From Enterobacteriaceae bacterium RIT714 (GTDB taxonomy: Bacteria; Pseudomonadota; Gammaproteobacteria; Enterobacterales; Enterobacteriaceae), in assembly GCA_009668015.1 (NCBI GenBank), contig WJYB01000001.1, positions 620,001 through 684,000 of the forward strand: 64,000 bases of DNA, read 5' to 3'. Each line of letters starts with the position of its first letter. Within the stretch, counting starts at the first letter, position 1. Under the pieces are notes generated by a model, which was not told where the DNA came from, ran no database searches, and saw nothing but the letters and a program-made list of their open reading frames with translations. The translations under genes were made by a program, and so were the position numbers. Below are positions 8,904 through 17,747 of the stretch, one piece after another.

Positions 8904-10051
8904 TGATAAAACTGGAAAACCTCACCAAACAATTTTCACAGAAAAATGGCCAGACTTTTAAGGCCGTGGACAACGTCAATCTTAACGTGCCCGAAGGGGA
9001 AATGTGCGTCCTGCTTGGCCCGTCCGGGTGCGGCAAGACCACGACACTAAAGATGATTAACCGGCTGATTACGCCGAGCAGCGGCAATATTCTGATCAAC
9101 GGTCAAAACACCAACGAAATGGATACCGTGACGCTACGCCGTAATATTGGCTATGTTATTCAACAGATTGGCCTGTTCCCCAACATGACCATCGAAGAGA
9201 ACATCACCGTCGTACCCCGTATGCTGGGCTGGGATAAAGCGCGCAGTAAAGCTCGCGCCGAAGAGCTGATGGATATGGTGGCAATGGACCCGCACAAATT
9301 CCTGAACCGCTATCCGCGTGAAATGTCCGGCGGGCAGCAGCAGCGTATCGGCGTGATCCGCGCCCTGGCGGCCGATCCTCCGGTCCTGCTGATGGATGAA
9401 CCTTTCGGCGCGGTAGACCCGATTAACCGCGAAGTGATTCAGAATCAGTTCCTGGACATGCAGCGCAAACTGAAAAAAACCGTGATGCTTGTCAGCCATG
9501 ACATTGACGAAGCGCTGAAGCTTGGCGATCGAATCGCCGTGTTCCGTCAGGGACGGATTGTACAGTGCGCCAGCCCTGATGAACTGCTGGCGAAACCGGC
9601 AAATGAATTTGTGGGATCGTTTGTCGGCCAGGACCGCACGCTGAAACGCCTGCTGCTGGTCTCTGCCGGTGATGTCACAGACCAACAGCCTACCCTCACG
9701 GTACGGGAATCGACTTCATTGCCTGAAGCATTCGCGACAATGGATGATAACGATATTCGCGCCATTACCGTCGTGGATGAAAACGGTAAGCCGCTGGGCT
9801 TTGTGAAACGCCGAGAAGCGCGTCATGCCAGCGGTTCCTGTGCCGATATGCTCCATCCGTTCCGCATGACCGGCAAAGCGGAAGACAATCTGCGCGTGGT
9901 GCTGTCTCGTCTGTATGAGAGCAATACCAGCTGGATGCCGATCGTCGATGAAGAGGGACGCTACAACGGCGAAATTTCACAGGATTATATCGCCGAGTAT
10001 TTAAGCTCCGGGCGCACACGCCGGGCGCTGAATATTCATAGCGATACGTAA
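8903..10051 (+). CDS. osmV: osmoprotectant ABC transporter ATP-binding protein OsmV
   Basis: 382 residues. The ATPase domain has Walker A GPSGCGKTT at about residues 39-47, signature MSGGQQQR and Walker B VLLMDEP, followed by a switch His in VSHDID. The C-terminal third carries two CBS-like repeats (about 255-370) as in OpuA/ProV-type ATPases, where they sense ionic strength or nucleotides. The ATG overlaps the osmW stop. Last gene of the operon, followed by a strong bidirectional terminator. Confidence 0.93.
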   Translation: MIKLENLTKQFSQKNGQTFKAVDNVNLNVPEGEMCVLLGPSGCGKTTTLKMINRLITPSSGNILINGQNTNEMDTVTLRRNIGYVIQQIGLFPNMTIEENITVVPRMLGWDKARSKARAEELMDMVAMDPHKFLNRYPREMSGGQQQRIGVIRALAADPPVLLMDEPFGAVDPINREVIQNQFLDMQRKLKKTVMLVSHDIDEALKLGDRIAVFRQGRIVQCASPDELLAKPANEFVGSFVGQDRTLKRLLLVSAGDVTDQQPTLTVRESTSLPEAFATMDDNDIRAITVVDENGKPLGFVKRREARHASGSCADMLHPFRMTGKAEDNLRVVLSRLYESNTSWMPIVDEEGRYNGEISQDYIAEYLSSGRTRRALNIHSDT

Positions 10052-10058
10052 TGGCGTC

Positions 10059-10095
10059 AAAAAAAGAGGAGCACACCGGTGCTCCTCTTTTTTTT
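10059..10095. terminator. bidirectional intrinsic terminator between osmV and bioD2
   Basis: GAGGAGCACACCGGTGCTCC and its continuation form a perfect 11-bp-arm palindrome flanked by an A-run on the left and a T-run on the right. It can therefore end both the rightward osm operon and leftward bioD2. Confidence 0.9.
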
Positions 10096-10116
10096 CTTCT
10101 GTTGCGGAAAGCGGAA

Positions 10117-10812
10117 TCAGGCCACCACGCGATCTGCGGGGAACGTGCTGTCAAACATGGTCAGATCGATATAACGCGTCAGGTCACGCTGCTCGGCGCG
10201 CGGCAGATAAGGCAGTTCGCCGACCAGCGGCCCTGGCAATTTTTTGCTTAACACGTCAATAATTTCGGCGTAATGGGCGAGACCGGGATTGATACGGTTA
10301 GCCACCCAGCCGATAAGCGGCAGGCCGTCATTGGCGATAGCTTGCGCGGTCAGCAGAGCGTGATTGATGCATCCTTCCTGGATCCCGACAACCATCAGCA
10401 CAGGCAATTGTTCCTGCACCACCCACTCCGATAAGGGACGCAGATCGTTCATCAGACTGCGCCAGCCTCCGGTCCCTTCGACCACAACGTGATCGGCCTT
10501 CTCGCTCAGCCGGGCCAGGCCATTCGAGAGCAAGGAGTAATTAATCAGACCGCTATGCGCAACGCTACTCTCTTCTTCACTCAGCGCAATGGGATTGATG
10601 GCATCATAAGGCAGCTCAAGGCTTGAGACACTTTGCAGCACCAGCGCATCTTTATTGCGTAGTCCTTCTGGCGTCTCTTTACTTCCTTTCGCGACCGGTT
10701 TATACCCTGCCACACTGTTACCGCTTGCCGCCAGGGCTTGCAGCAAAGCGCGGGACACCACCGTCTTGCCGACAGAGGTATCAGTACCCGTTACAAAGAA
10801 ACGCTTAAGCAT
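10117..10812 (-). CDS. bioD: dethiobiotin synthetase BioD2
   Basis: 231 residues, the length of E. coli BioD2 (YnfK), the second dethiobiotin synthetase paralogue. It would ATP-dependently close the ureido ring of 7,8-diaminopelargonate in biotin synthesis. The P-loop GTDTSVGKTVV is at residues 8-18, and the VVEGTGGW motif near residue 112 matches the carbamate/nucleotide region of the family. The start is ATG at 10812 behind GGAGTGAG. It is separated from the main bio operon; the physiological role of this second copy is unclear. An inverted repeat covers its ribosome binding site. Confidence 0.92.
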   Translation of the reverse strand: MLKRFFVTGTDTSVGKTVVSRALLQALAASGNSVAGYKPVAKGSKETPEGLRNKDALVLQSVSSLELPYDAINPIALSEEESSVAHSGLINYSLLSNGLARLSEKADHVVVEGTGGWRSLMNDLRPLSEWVVQEQLPVLMVVGIQEGCINHALLTAQAIANDGLPLIGWVANRINPGLAHYAEIIDVLSKKLPGPLVGELPYLPRAEQRDLTRYIDLTMFDSTFPADRVVA

Positions 10813-10880
10813 CACTCACTCCACCTTTGGGTATATGCTTTGAAAATATAAACCAAGTAAATAATTCAGTGGAGTGAGTC
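10813..10880 (-). promoter_or_regulatory. inverted repeat covering the bioD2 ribosome binding site
   Basis: On the bioD2 strand ACTCACTCCAC (from 10879) is followed 44 bases later by its exact complement GTGGAGTGAGT (ending 10814), which includes the ribosome binding site. The arm core is the same as at ynfE (3077-3144). The 44 bases between are A+T rich and include promoter-like TATATT, so it may be a DNA site instead of an mRNA hairpin. Confidence 0.45.
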
Positions 10881-10943
10881 TAAGGTATGCGCGTGGCGTC
10901 CAGCTTGAGATAGCGCAATTTTTATGAGATCAGCGAAAAAGAG

Positions 10944-12164
10944 TTATCCCTGCAGCAAACGGATTAACAGCGAACCGTTATACATCGCATCCTTCACCAG
11001 CGCAGCGCCTGCCATGGTGCCCTGATTCGAAAACTGGGTACTCTCAACCACGATATTTTTACTGTATGCCGGAAGGGATTGCTGACGAATACAGTCGGAG
11101 ATGGCCGGGAACAGAACATCAGCCGCCTGACTCAGCGGTGAGCCGATAAGAATTTTTTGCGGATTAAACAGATTCACCATGATGGCCAGAATACGCCCGA
11201 CGTTGTTGCCGACGCCGGTAATAATGTCTTTTGCCAGCAGATCGCCCTCGCGGGCCGCGCCGCACAGGGAATCGACGGTTAAAGGCTGACCGTGCAGCGT
11301 CGAGCTCATGGACTGACTCAAACGCAGCTGCGCCAGCTCCATCACGCTCTCTACGCTGGCGATGGTCTCCAGGCAACCGTGGTTACCGCAGTAACAACGC
11401 TTGCCATAAGGATCCACCTGCGTGTGGCCGATCTCGACCAGGCTGCTGCTGCCCGCGTGAAGTAAGCGGCCATCGGTGATCACCCCGGCCCCCACGTTGT
11501 GGTCGATGACCACCTGAATCACATCGCGCGCGCCGCGTGAAGCGCCAAACAGCGCCTCAGCCATGGTCCACGCGCTGATATCGTGCTGAATATAAACGGG
11601 TACGCCAGTGTGATTTTTCAGGACTTCGCCGAGCGGCATCTCTTTGACATCGTCATAAAACGGCATCCGATGGACAATGCCATTTTCGGTATCAATGATC
11701 CCCGGCATGGTGATCGCGATCGCCGTTAAACGCTCCAGCTTCTGCTGATGACGAATAAAGAACTGGTCGATATGGGCGAGAATACGGTCAAGCAGAGTTT
11801 GTTCCGCATCCAGCGGCAACTCCAGCCTGTCCTCCACAACCAGTTTGCTGCTCAGATCGCGCAGCGCGAGAAACACTTCGCCACGACTCACCCGAATGGA
11901 CAGATAGTGCCAGGCTTCGGTTTCAACCACCAGCCCCACCGCGGGACGACCACGGCTACCCGGCTCCTGAATTTCAGTCTCCTGAACCAGATGAGCCTCA
12001 AGCATTTCTCGTACAATTTTGGTAATACTGGCCGGGGCCAGCTGTGCCAGGCGAGAAAGATCGATACGCGAAACCGGTCCAAGCTGATCAATCAGGCGGT
12101 ACACCGCGCCGGCGTTGGTCTGCTTAATCTGATCAATATGTCCTGGCTGACTATCAGCAACCAC
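10944..12164 (-). CDS. mlc: Mlc, glucose-responsive transcriptional repressor (ROK family)
   Basis: 406 residues starting at GTG 12164 (a GTG three bases earlier is the alternative). An N-terminal winged HTH spans about residues 15-80, and a ROK kinase-like domain holds the zinc-binding GKRCYCGNHGCLE near residue 255. Mlc represses ptsG, ptsHI, manXYZ and malT, and is released from DNA by binding unphosphorylated EIICB-Glc. The sequence is near-identical to E. coli Mlc through the DNA-binding part, so its operators are probably unchanged. Confidence 0.97.
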   Translation of the reverse strand: MVADSQPGHIDQIKQTNAGAVYRLIDQLGPVSRIDLSRLAQLAPASITKIVREMLEAHLVQETEIQEPGSRGRPAVGLVVETEAWHYLSIRVSRGEVFLALRDLSSKLVVEDRLELPLDAEQTLLDRILAHIDQFFIRHQQKLERLTAIAITMPGIIDTENGIVHRMPFYDDVKEMPLGEVLKNHTGVPVYIQHDISAWTMAEALFGASRGARDVIQVVIDHNVGAGVITDGRLLHAGSSSLVEIGHTQVDPYGKRCYCGNHGCLETIASVESVMELAQLRLSQSMSSTLHGQPLTVDSLCGAAREGDLLAKDIITGVGNNVGRILAIMVNLFNPQKILIGSPLSQAADVLFPAISDCIRQQSLPAYSKNIVVESTQFSNQGTMAGAALVKDAMYNGSLLIRLLQG

Positions 12165-12258
12165 CACTTACATCCTTATTTTCGCGCTTCGAAATAAACT
12201 TTGGGCTATGGTGAATCACTTGGCAGGCAATCGTCAAATATTTACTTAGCCATGTGAT

Positions 12259-13191
12259 TTACTGCACATTTTTGACCGCAGTTTTCGGTAAAAGCGGTCT
12301 CTGTGAAGCGGCAATCAGCTGATTTTTGAAACGCTGTGCCGCATGACTCTGTTCATGATGTTTCGGCCAGACCAGCCACATTTCCGAAACCGCATCCTCT
12401 TCGGCAATCGGCACCCAGCGCATTTCACTGAGCTGAACTCGCCTGAACGAAGCCGGAAGAATGGACACGCCCAGTCCGGCGGCGACTAAGCCGATAATGG
12501 TCATCGCCTCGCCAACTTCCTGCGTAATCACTGGTGCCACTCCGTAACGGCGCATCAACCCCAGAATATCGTCATATAAGCCAGTCCCGACATGAGGATC
12601 GAAGAACACAAACGGCTCTTTCGAGAGCTCTGCCAGCGTTACCGACGGTTGCCCGGCCAGCGGATGATCGCGCGGAATCATCGCCAGCAAAGGTTCGCGC
12701 AATATGACCTGCCAGGCGAGGGTATCGGGCAAGTGGGTGTTACGCATCAGCCCCAAATCCAGTGAGCCCTCATTGAGCGGGGCAATCTGCTCCCGGGTAT
12801 TGATCTCGCGCGTCTGAATATGGACATCAGGATAATGGCGGCGAAACGACGACAGCGTATCGGACACCGCGCTAATGAACGGGGCCGATGAGGTAAAACC
12901 AATGCGCAGTTCTCCGGTTTCGCCCAGATGTAAACGCTCTGCTCGGGCGGCGGCATCGGCGACCATGCTCACGATTTGACGGCTGTCGGCCAGAAACTGC
13001 TTCCCCGCCGCCGTCAGGCTGACGCTGCGGTTGGTGCGGGCCAGTAAACGCGCCCCCACCTGCTGCTCCAGGATCTGGATCTGCTGGCTAAGCGGCGGCT
13101 GAGAGATGTTCAGCCGCGCGGCGGCCCGGCCAAAATGCAGTTCCTCGGCTACCGCGATAAAATAACGCAGATGGCGCAGCTCAATATTCAT
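12259..13191 (-). CDS. ynfL: LysR-family transcriptional regulator YnfL
   Basis: 310 residues: an N-terminal winged HTH (ELRHLRYFIAVAEELHFGRA, residues 4-23) followed by a PBP2-like effector domain. It matches E. coli YnfL but carries about a dozen extra C-terminal residues. It is transcribed divergently from the efflux gene ynfM across about 120 bases, the classical LysR arrangement, so ynfM is the likely target. The effector is unknown. Confidence 0.9.
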   Translation of the reverse strand: MNIELRHLRYFIAVAEELHFGRAAARLNISQPPLSQQIQILEQQVGARLLARTNRSVSLTAAGKQFLADSRQIVSMVADAAARAERLHLGETGELRIGFTSSAPFISAVSDTLSSFRRHYPDVHIQTREINTREQIAPLNEGSLDLGLMRNTHLPDTLAWQVILREPLLAMIPRDHPLAGQPSVTLAELSKEPFVFFDPHVGTGLYDDILGLMRRYGVAPVITQEVGEAMTIIGLVAAGLGVSILPASFRRVQLSEMRWVPIAEEDAVSEMWLVWPKHHEQSHAAQRFKNQLIAASQRPLLPKTAVKNVQ

Positions 13192-13312
13192 ATGTTTAAC
13201 GTATCATTTGAGATTATTAATATATTAGACAGAATATTTACAATTTCCTACCCTGATCGTGTGGTCATACCCGTCACCCATAACCACGGGGATGTTTAAG
13301 CAAGGAACTTCA

Positions 13313-14566
13313 GTGAGCCGTACAACTTCCATTGATATCGCCCCGGCAGGCGAAATTGATGATCGATCCGCAGTCCCCCAGCCGGCCCAGTTTATCAAAC
13401 GCGGTACCGCCCAGTTTATGCGCGTCACGCTGGCGCTATTTTCTGCCGGGCTGGCGACATTTGCCTTGCTGTACTGCGTTCAGCCCATTCTTCCCGTGCT
13501 ATCGCATGAGTTTGGCGTTTCACCCGCCAGCAGCAGTATCTCGTTGTCCATTTCCACCGGAATGCTGGCGATTGGCCTGCTGTTTACCGGTCCCTTGTCC
13601 GATGCGATTGGGCGAAAACCCGTGATGGTCGCGGCATTGCTGCTGGCCTCGGTTTGTACCCTGCTCTCAACCATGATGACCAGCTGGCACGGAATACTGA
13701 TGATGCGCGCGCTGATCGGCCTGTCGTTAAGCGGTGTCGCCGCGGTCGGCATGACCTACCTCAGCGAAGAGATCCACCCCAGTTTTGTCGCCTTTTCGAT
13801 GGGGCTGTACATCAGCGGTAACTCCATTGGCGGCATGAGCGGCCGCCTGCTGAGCGGGGTCTTTACCGATCTCTTTAACTGGCGAATCGCGCTGGCGGTC
13901 ATTGGCTGCTTTGCCCTCGCCGCGGCGCTGATGTTCTGGCGGATTCTGCCGGAATCGCGTCATTTTCGCCCGACATCACTGCGGCCAAAAACGCTATTTA
14001 TCAATTTCCGCCTGCACTGGCGCGACAAAGGGCTGCCGCTGCTGTTCCTGACCGGCTTCCTGCTGATGGGATCGTTTGTCACGCTGTTTAACTATATCGG
14101 TTATCGGCTGATGCTCTCCCCGTGGCATCTGAGCCAGGCGTTTGTGGGCTTGCTTTCGGTGGCCTATCTGACCGGAACCTGGAGCTCACCAAAAGCCGGG
14201 GCGATGACCGCACGCTTTGGGCGCGGCCCGGTGATGCTGGTTTCGACGGGAGTGATGCTGGCGGGGCTACTGCTGACGCTGCTTTCGCCGCTGTGGGTGA
14301 TTTTCGCCGGGATGCTGCTCTTCTCCGCCGGCTTTTTTGCCGCTCACTCGGTCGCCAGTAGCTGGATTGGTCCCCGCGCCCGCCGTGCGAAGGGGCAGGC
14401 ATCGTCGCTGTATCTGTTCAGTTACTACCTCGGCTCCAGCGTAGCCGGGACGCTCGGCGGCGTTTTCTGGCACAACTATGGCTGGAATGGCGTCGGCGGA
14501 TTCATTGCGCTGATGCTTTGCGCCGCGCTGCTTGTCGGGACCCGCCTGCACCAACGCCTGCATTAA
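13313..14566 (+). CDS. ynfM: YnfM, major facilitator superfamily exporter
   Basis: 417 residues from the GTG at 13313 (AAGGA upstream), the E. coli YnfM length. About 12 hydrophobic segments; the MFS motif A is visible as GPLSDAIGRKP after the second segment. Probably a drug/arabinose-type proton-driven exporter, with no firm substrate. It is divergent from ynfL. An upstream ATG at 13259 would add 18 residues without a ribosome binding site. Confidence 0.9.
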   Translation: MSRTTSIDIAPAGEIDDRSAVPQPAQFIKRGTAQFMRVTLALFSAGLATFALLYCVQPILPVLSHEFGVSPASSSISLSISTGMLAIGLLFTGPLSDAIGRKPVMVAALLLASVCTLLSTMMTSWHGILMMRALIGLSLSGVAAVGMTYLSEEIHPSFVAFSMGLYISGNSIGGMSGRLLSGVFTDLFNWRIALAVIGCFALAAALMFWRILPESRHFRPTSLRPKTLFINFRLHWRDKGLPLLFLTGFLLMGSFVTLFNYIGYRLMLSPWHLSQAFVGLLSVAYLTGTWSSPKAGAMTARFGRGPVMLVSTGVMLAGLLLTLLSPLWVIFAGMLLFSAGFFAAHSVASSWIGPRARRAKGQASSLYLFSYYLGSSVAGTLGGVFWHNYGWNGVGGFIALMLCAALLVGTRLHQRLH

Positions 14567-14596
14567 CGTTTCCCGAGTCGATTACCCTCGATGAGA

Positions 14597-14621
14597 AAAG
14601 GCCACGCAAAGCGTGGCCTTT
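14597..14621. terminator. intrinsic terminator after ynfM
   Basis: AAAGGCCACGC and GCGTGGCCTTT, perfect 11-base arms around a three-base loop, 30 bases after the ynfM stop. The T-run is short. Confidence 0.75.
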
Positions 14622-14963
14622 AGGTTTGGTTGTTCAATGATTTCTTGCGCTGTGCAGGATATTGTCCCTCTCAGTGCGGAAATCGTTAAAGCAACCCGTT
14701 TTGCTCTGCTGGTGTTGGCGTAATGAGCAAAACCCCATTAGAGTAAGTTATTGAAAGGATTTATCATATATTTTTATGTTATTGATCGTTAATAACGATC
14801 AAGAGATCACTTTTTGATCATTTTCATCCCCTCATTTCACGATCCTGGCCTGGCGGCCAAAATAATCTGCTGTTCCGTCCGTGTGAGGGAAAGATCGGGC
14901 AGGAAAAGTGTGTAAATCAAGGTAGACTGCCCTAACCTGTTCATCAGACCGAGAATAATAACG
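14622..14963. promoter_or_regulatory. regulatory region upstream of the M32 carboxypeptidase gene, with palindrome and GATC cluster
   Basis: There is no open reading frame. At 14782-14802 TTGATCGTT and AACGATCAA form a perfect palindrome around AAT. Four GATC sites fall within 36 bases (14784, 14797, 14805 and 14816), far denser than chance. The palindrome looks like an operator, and the GATC cluster could make it Dam- or SeqA-sensitive. GAGAATAATAACG precedes the ATG at 14964 without a strong ribosome binding site. Confidence 0.5.
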
Positions 14964-16451
14964 ATGCAAAAAAATACGTCATATCAACAACTCACCCGTA
15001 CGTTCCAACGCCTCTCGCGCTTTTCACACCTCTCCTCCATCGCCAGCTGGGATATGTTCGCCATGATGCCTCCGGGCGGCAGCCACGCTCGCGGTGAAGC
15101 ACTGGCGGAAATGAGCGTATTGCAGCATCAGATCCTCACAGACAAAAAAGTGGGCGAATGGCTGACGGCCGCCGAAAGTGAAGAACTGAATGATGTCGAG
15201 CAAGCCAACCTGCGGGAAATGAAGCGCCACTTCCAGCAGGCGTCTCTGCTGCCTGAGTCGCTGGTTGAGGCTAAATCGCTGGCGGGAAGCAAATGCGAGC
15301 ACGCCTGGCGTACCCAGCGTCCGGCCAATGACTGGCAGGGCTTTTCTGCCAACCTCAAAGAGGTGGTCAAACTGAGCCGTGAAGAGGCCCGCCTGCGCGC
15401 CGAATCGAGGGGCAGCACACCGTATGACGCTCTGCTTGATATCTTTGAACCGGATATGACCAGCGCGCGTCTCGACGTTCTGTTTAGCGACATGAAATCC
15501 TGGCTGCCGGATCTGCTCACCCGCGTGGTGGAAAAGCAATCTCAGCAATCTTTCGTTCCGCCGCAGGGTCCCTTCCCGACTGCCGTTCAGCGCGATCTGG
15601 GGCTGGAAGCGATGAAGATGCTGGGCTTTGATTTCAATGCCGGTCGCCTTGACGTGAGTGCGCACCCGTTCTGCGGCGGCGTACCCGAAGATGTTCGCAT
15701 CACCACGCGCTACGACGAAGATGAGCTGTTGAGCGCCCTGTTTGGCGTGGTACATGAAACCGGCCATGCGCGCTATGAGCAAAATCTGCCGCGAAACTGG
15801 CTCGGACAGCCCGTCTCGCAGGCGCGTTCAACGGCAGTCCACGAGTCACAAAGCCTGTTCTTTGAGATGCAACTGGGCCGCAGCAATGCGTTCCTCAAGC
15901 ACCTGCTCCCGGCCGTACATAGCCGCTTTGGCAGCCAGGCGGCATTCAGTGAAGATAACTTTATCGCCTGGAACCAGCGCGTTAAGCCGGGCTATATCCG
16001 CGTCGATGCCGATGAAGTGAGCTATCCGGCGCACGTGGTCTTGCGCTATGAAATCGAGCGTTCACTGATCAACGGTGAAATCGAAGTTGAGGATATCCCG
16101 GCCCTGTGGGATGAGAAGATGCAGGCGTGGCTCGGCTTGTCGACCAAAGACAACTACCGGAACGGCTGTATGCAGGATATTCACTGGACAGACGGCGGTT
16201 TTGGTTATTTCCCGTCTTATACACTCGGGGCCATGTACGCCGCGCAGCTGTTCAGTGCGGCTAAAAAAGCGCTTCCGGGACTGGAAGCGTCGATTGCTGA
16301 CGGCGATTTCTCTGCGCTGTTTGACTGGTTGCAGCAGAACATCTGGCAGCACGGCAGTCGTTTTACCACCTCGCAGCTCATTACCCAGGCGACGGGCGAA
16401 GATCTCAACATCCGCTATTTCCGCGAGCATCTCACCGCACGCTATCTGTAA
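14964..16451 (+). CDS. M32-family metallocarboxypeptidase (thermostable carboxypeptidase 1-like)
   Basis: 495 residues, typical of carboxypeptidase Taq-like enzymes, which remove C-terminal residues from peptides in the cytoplasm. The zinc site HETGH is intact with His264, and the family motifs DVRITTRY and ESQSLFFE follow or flank it as expected. No signal peptide. It stands alone between two terminators, so it is monocistronic. The gene is absent from E. coli K-12 at this position and marks the lineage. Confidence 0.93.
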   Translation: MQKNTSYQQLTRTFQRLSRFSHLSSIASWDMFAMMPPGGSHARGEALAEMSVLQHQILTDKKVGEWLTAAESEELNDVEQANLREMKRHFQQASLLPESLVEAKSLAGSKCEHAWRTQRPANDWQGFSANLKEVVKLSREEARLRAESRGSTPYDALLDIFEPDMTSARLDVLFSDMKSWLPDLLTRVVEKQSQQSFVPPQGPFPTAVQRDLGLEAMKMLGFDFNAGRLDVSAHPFCGGVPEDVRITTRYDEDELLSALFGVVHETGHARYEQNLPRNWLGQPVSQARSTAVHESQSLFFEMQLGRSNAFLKHLLPAVHSRFGSQAAFSEDNFIAWNQRVKPGYIRVDADEVSYPAHVVLRYEIERSLINGEIEVEDIPALWDEKMQAWLGLSTKDNYRNGCMQDIHWTDGGFGYFPSYTLGAMYAAQLFSAAKKALPGLEASIADGDFSALFDWLQQNIWQHGSRFTTSQLITQATGEDLNIRYFREHLTARYL

Positions 16452-16465
16452 CGCCCATGTGAGGT

Positions 16466-16505
16466 AAAAAACAGCCCCTGATTTCACCATCAGGGGCTGT
16501 TTTAT
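16466..16505. terminator. intrinsic terminator after the carboxypeptidase gene
   Basis: ACAGCCCCTGA and TCAGGGGCTGT, perfect 11-base arms, with A-run before and T-run after, so it can serve both this gene and the converging gene at 16536. Confidence 0.9.
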
Positions 16506-16535
16506 TTGTGCGGCGGTTGGTTTTTTTCAAGCGGA

Positions 16536-16826
16536 TTAATGGTGGTCATCATATTGATGCTCAATAACCATACCTTCCGCCACGCTGGCAACGTGACGCG
16601 CCCGGGGATGGTAAACCGGGGCCGCAGCAGGCGCAGCAACCGGTGCGGGCGCCACATATACGGTTTGTGGTTCCGTCGGAGTGACGGAAACGGCCTGAGG
16701 AACCGAGGTAGAAGAAGGCACAATCACCACTTTATATCCGCTCGGTACATCGACAGTCACGTTCTGCGCCATTGCGGAACCCGTCAGCCCCATCAGGGCG
16801 ACAGTAAGAAGAACTCTTTTTTTCAT
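16536..16826 (-). CDS. small exported protein, Pro/Ala/Val-rich, unknown function
   Basis: 96 residues from the ATG at 16826. A Sec signal peptide (MKKRVLLTVALMGLTGSAMA, cut at about residue 20) is followed by a short beta-like stretch, a PAPVAAPAAAP linker and a His/Asp-rich end (EHQYDDHH) that could bind metal. I do not recognise the family. The start at 17027 would add an unlikely 67 residues. It shares the 250-base region upstream with asr, divergently. Confidence 0.7.
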   Translation of the reverse strand: MKKRVLLTVALMGLTGSAMAQNVTVDVPSGYKVVIVPSSTSVPQAVSVTPTEPQTVYVAPAPVAAPAAAPVYHPRARHVASVAEGMVIEHQYDDHH

Positions 16827-16962
16827 ATATTGGACCCACTTAAAACAGGAGTCTGAAATATGCAGCAGAAAGATTAAGAGAAGATTAGGACATCCCTTTT
16901 CTTTGGTGCATAAAGTGCGACCCATGCCTGCAGCGAACATTATCGTCCCGATCCCGCCTTTG

Positions 16963-16976
16963 TACATTACGTTACA
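16963..16976 (+). promoter_or_regulatory. RstA box upstream of asr
   Basis: TACATTACGTTACA matches the RstA consensus TACATNTNGTTACA with one mismatch. RstA activates asr at low pH in E. coli. It lies about 105 bases before the asr start codon. Confidence 0.7.
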
Positions 16977-17080
16977 CGCCGATACCAATGACTCACGGAA
17001 GCCTCGGATCCAAACGGATATAGTCATTTCAACGGCCCCGCAGTGGGGTTAAATGAGAAACCAAATTCGAGGGTATGAGA

Positions 17081-17470
17081 ATGAAAAAAGTATTAGCTCT
17101 GGTTGTTGCCGCTGCTATGGGTCTGTCTTCTGCTGCGTTTGCTGCTGATGCTGCAACCTCTGCAACTCCGGCCCCTGCTGCCACCGCTACTAAAGCGGCA
17201 CCAGCAAAAACGGTGCACCACAAAAAACACAAAAAATCCGTTGAGCAGAAAGCTCAGGCGGCTAAAAAACACCACAAAAAAGCCGCAACCAAACCCGCAG
17301 CGACCGCAACCACTGCCGCGCCAACCGAGCAGAAAGCTCAGGCTGCGAAAAAGCACCACAAGAAAGCCGCTAAACCAGCGGTAGAGCAAAAAGCGCAGGC
17401 CGCTAAAAAGCACCACAAAAAAGCGGTAAAACACGAAGCGGCGAAACCTGCGGCTCAGCCAGCAGCGTAA
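17081..17470 (+). CDS. asr: acid-shock protein Asr
   Basis: 129 residues: signal peptide cut after FAA at about residue 21, then a Lys/Ala/His-rich, disordered mature part. It contains three copies of an [14 protein letters not shown] block separated by Ala/Pro/Thr linkers, so the mature protein is very basic. Asr is strongly induced at low pH through RstAB and acts in the periplasm, reportedly as a chaperone-like disordered protein. The ATG at 17081 is preferred to 17075 because GAGGG then has normal spacing. Codon use is heavily biased, consistent with high expression. Confidence 0.96.
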   Translation: MKKVLALVVAAAMGLSSAAFAADAATSATPAPAATATKAAPAKTVHHKKHKKSVEQKAQAAKKHHKKAATKPAATATTAAPTEQKAQAAKKHHKKAAKPAVEQKAQAAKKHHKKAVKHEAAKPAAQPAA

Positions 17471-17484
17471 GCACACCTGATTAA

Positions 17485-17551
17485 ACGTGCCCTTCGCGGG
17501 CACGTTGAGACACCGGCGCTGAACCGGCAAAGGATCAGCGCCGTTTTTTAT
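17485..17551 (+). terminator. terminator region after asr
   Basis: Two hairpins follow asr: AACGTGCCC/GGGCACGTT (17485-17506) and GGCGCTGA/TCAGCGCC (17515-17542), the second followed by GTTTTTTAT. ydgU lies just beyond and would need read-through. Confidence 0.8.
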
Positions 17552-17562
17552 CCGGAGGGCGT

Positions 17563-17646
17563 ATGCTGCGACGCTATCGGTTTGAGTTCATTCTTATCAC
17601 GCTTATATTATGCGCGATCATCGCATGCCGGTTTTATCTTTCCTGA
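17563..17646 (+). CDS. ydgU: YdgU, acid-induced small membrane protein
   Basis: A 27-residue peptide, MLRRYRFEFILITLILCAII and seven more residues, with one membrane segment after a basic start. It matches E. coli YdgU, which is encoded just after asr and is acid-induced with it. A good GGAGGG ribosome binding site precedes the ATG. Role unknown. Confidence 0.88.
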   Translation: MLRRYRFEFILITLILCAIIACRFYLS

Positions 17647-17747
17647 ATGTAGCACGCTGATTTTACTCCCACTTTAGCGCCGTCCCGTCTATAGTATTTT
17701 CATAGGGTTCACTTTTAATAATCATAATTACCCCACCAGAGTGTGAT

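Noticed and set aside
10825-10868. BirA (biotin) operator in front of bioD2
   Set aside because: Only one GGTTTA-like half-site is present and the second half at the required distance is missing.
14782-14802. FNR site in the palindrome before the carboxypeptidase gene
   Set aside because: TTGAT and ATCAA halves are there but 11 bases apart rather than 4.
15024-15782. 252-codon minus-strand frame within the carboxypeptidase gene
   Set aside because: Antisense shadow of the M32 enzyme; composition is unlike the real genes here.
17240-17430. Regular repeats that might be taken for a CRISPR or satellite array
   Set aside because: The repeats are in-frame [14 protein letters not shown] units of Asr, not equal spacers.
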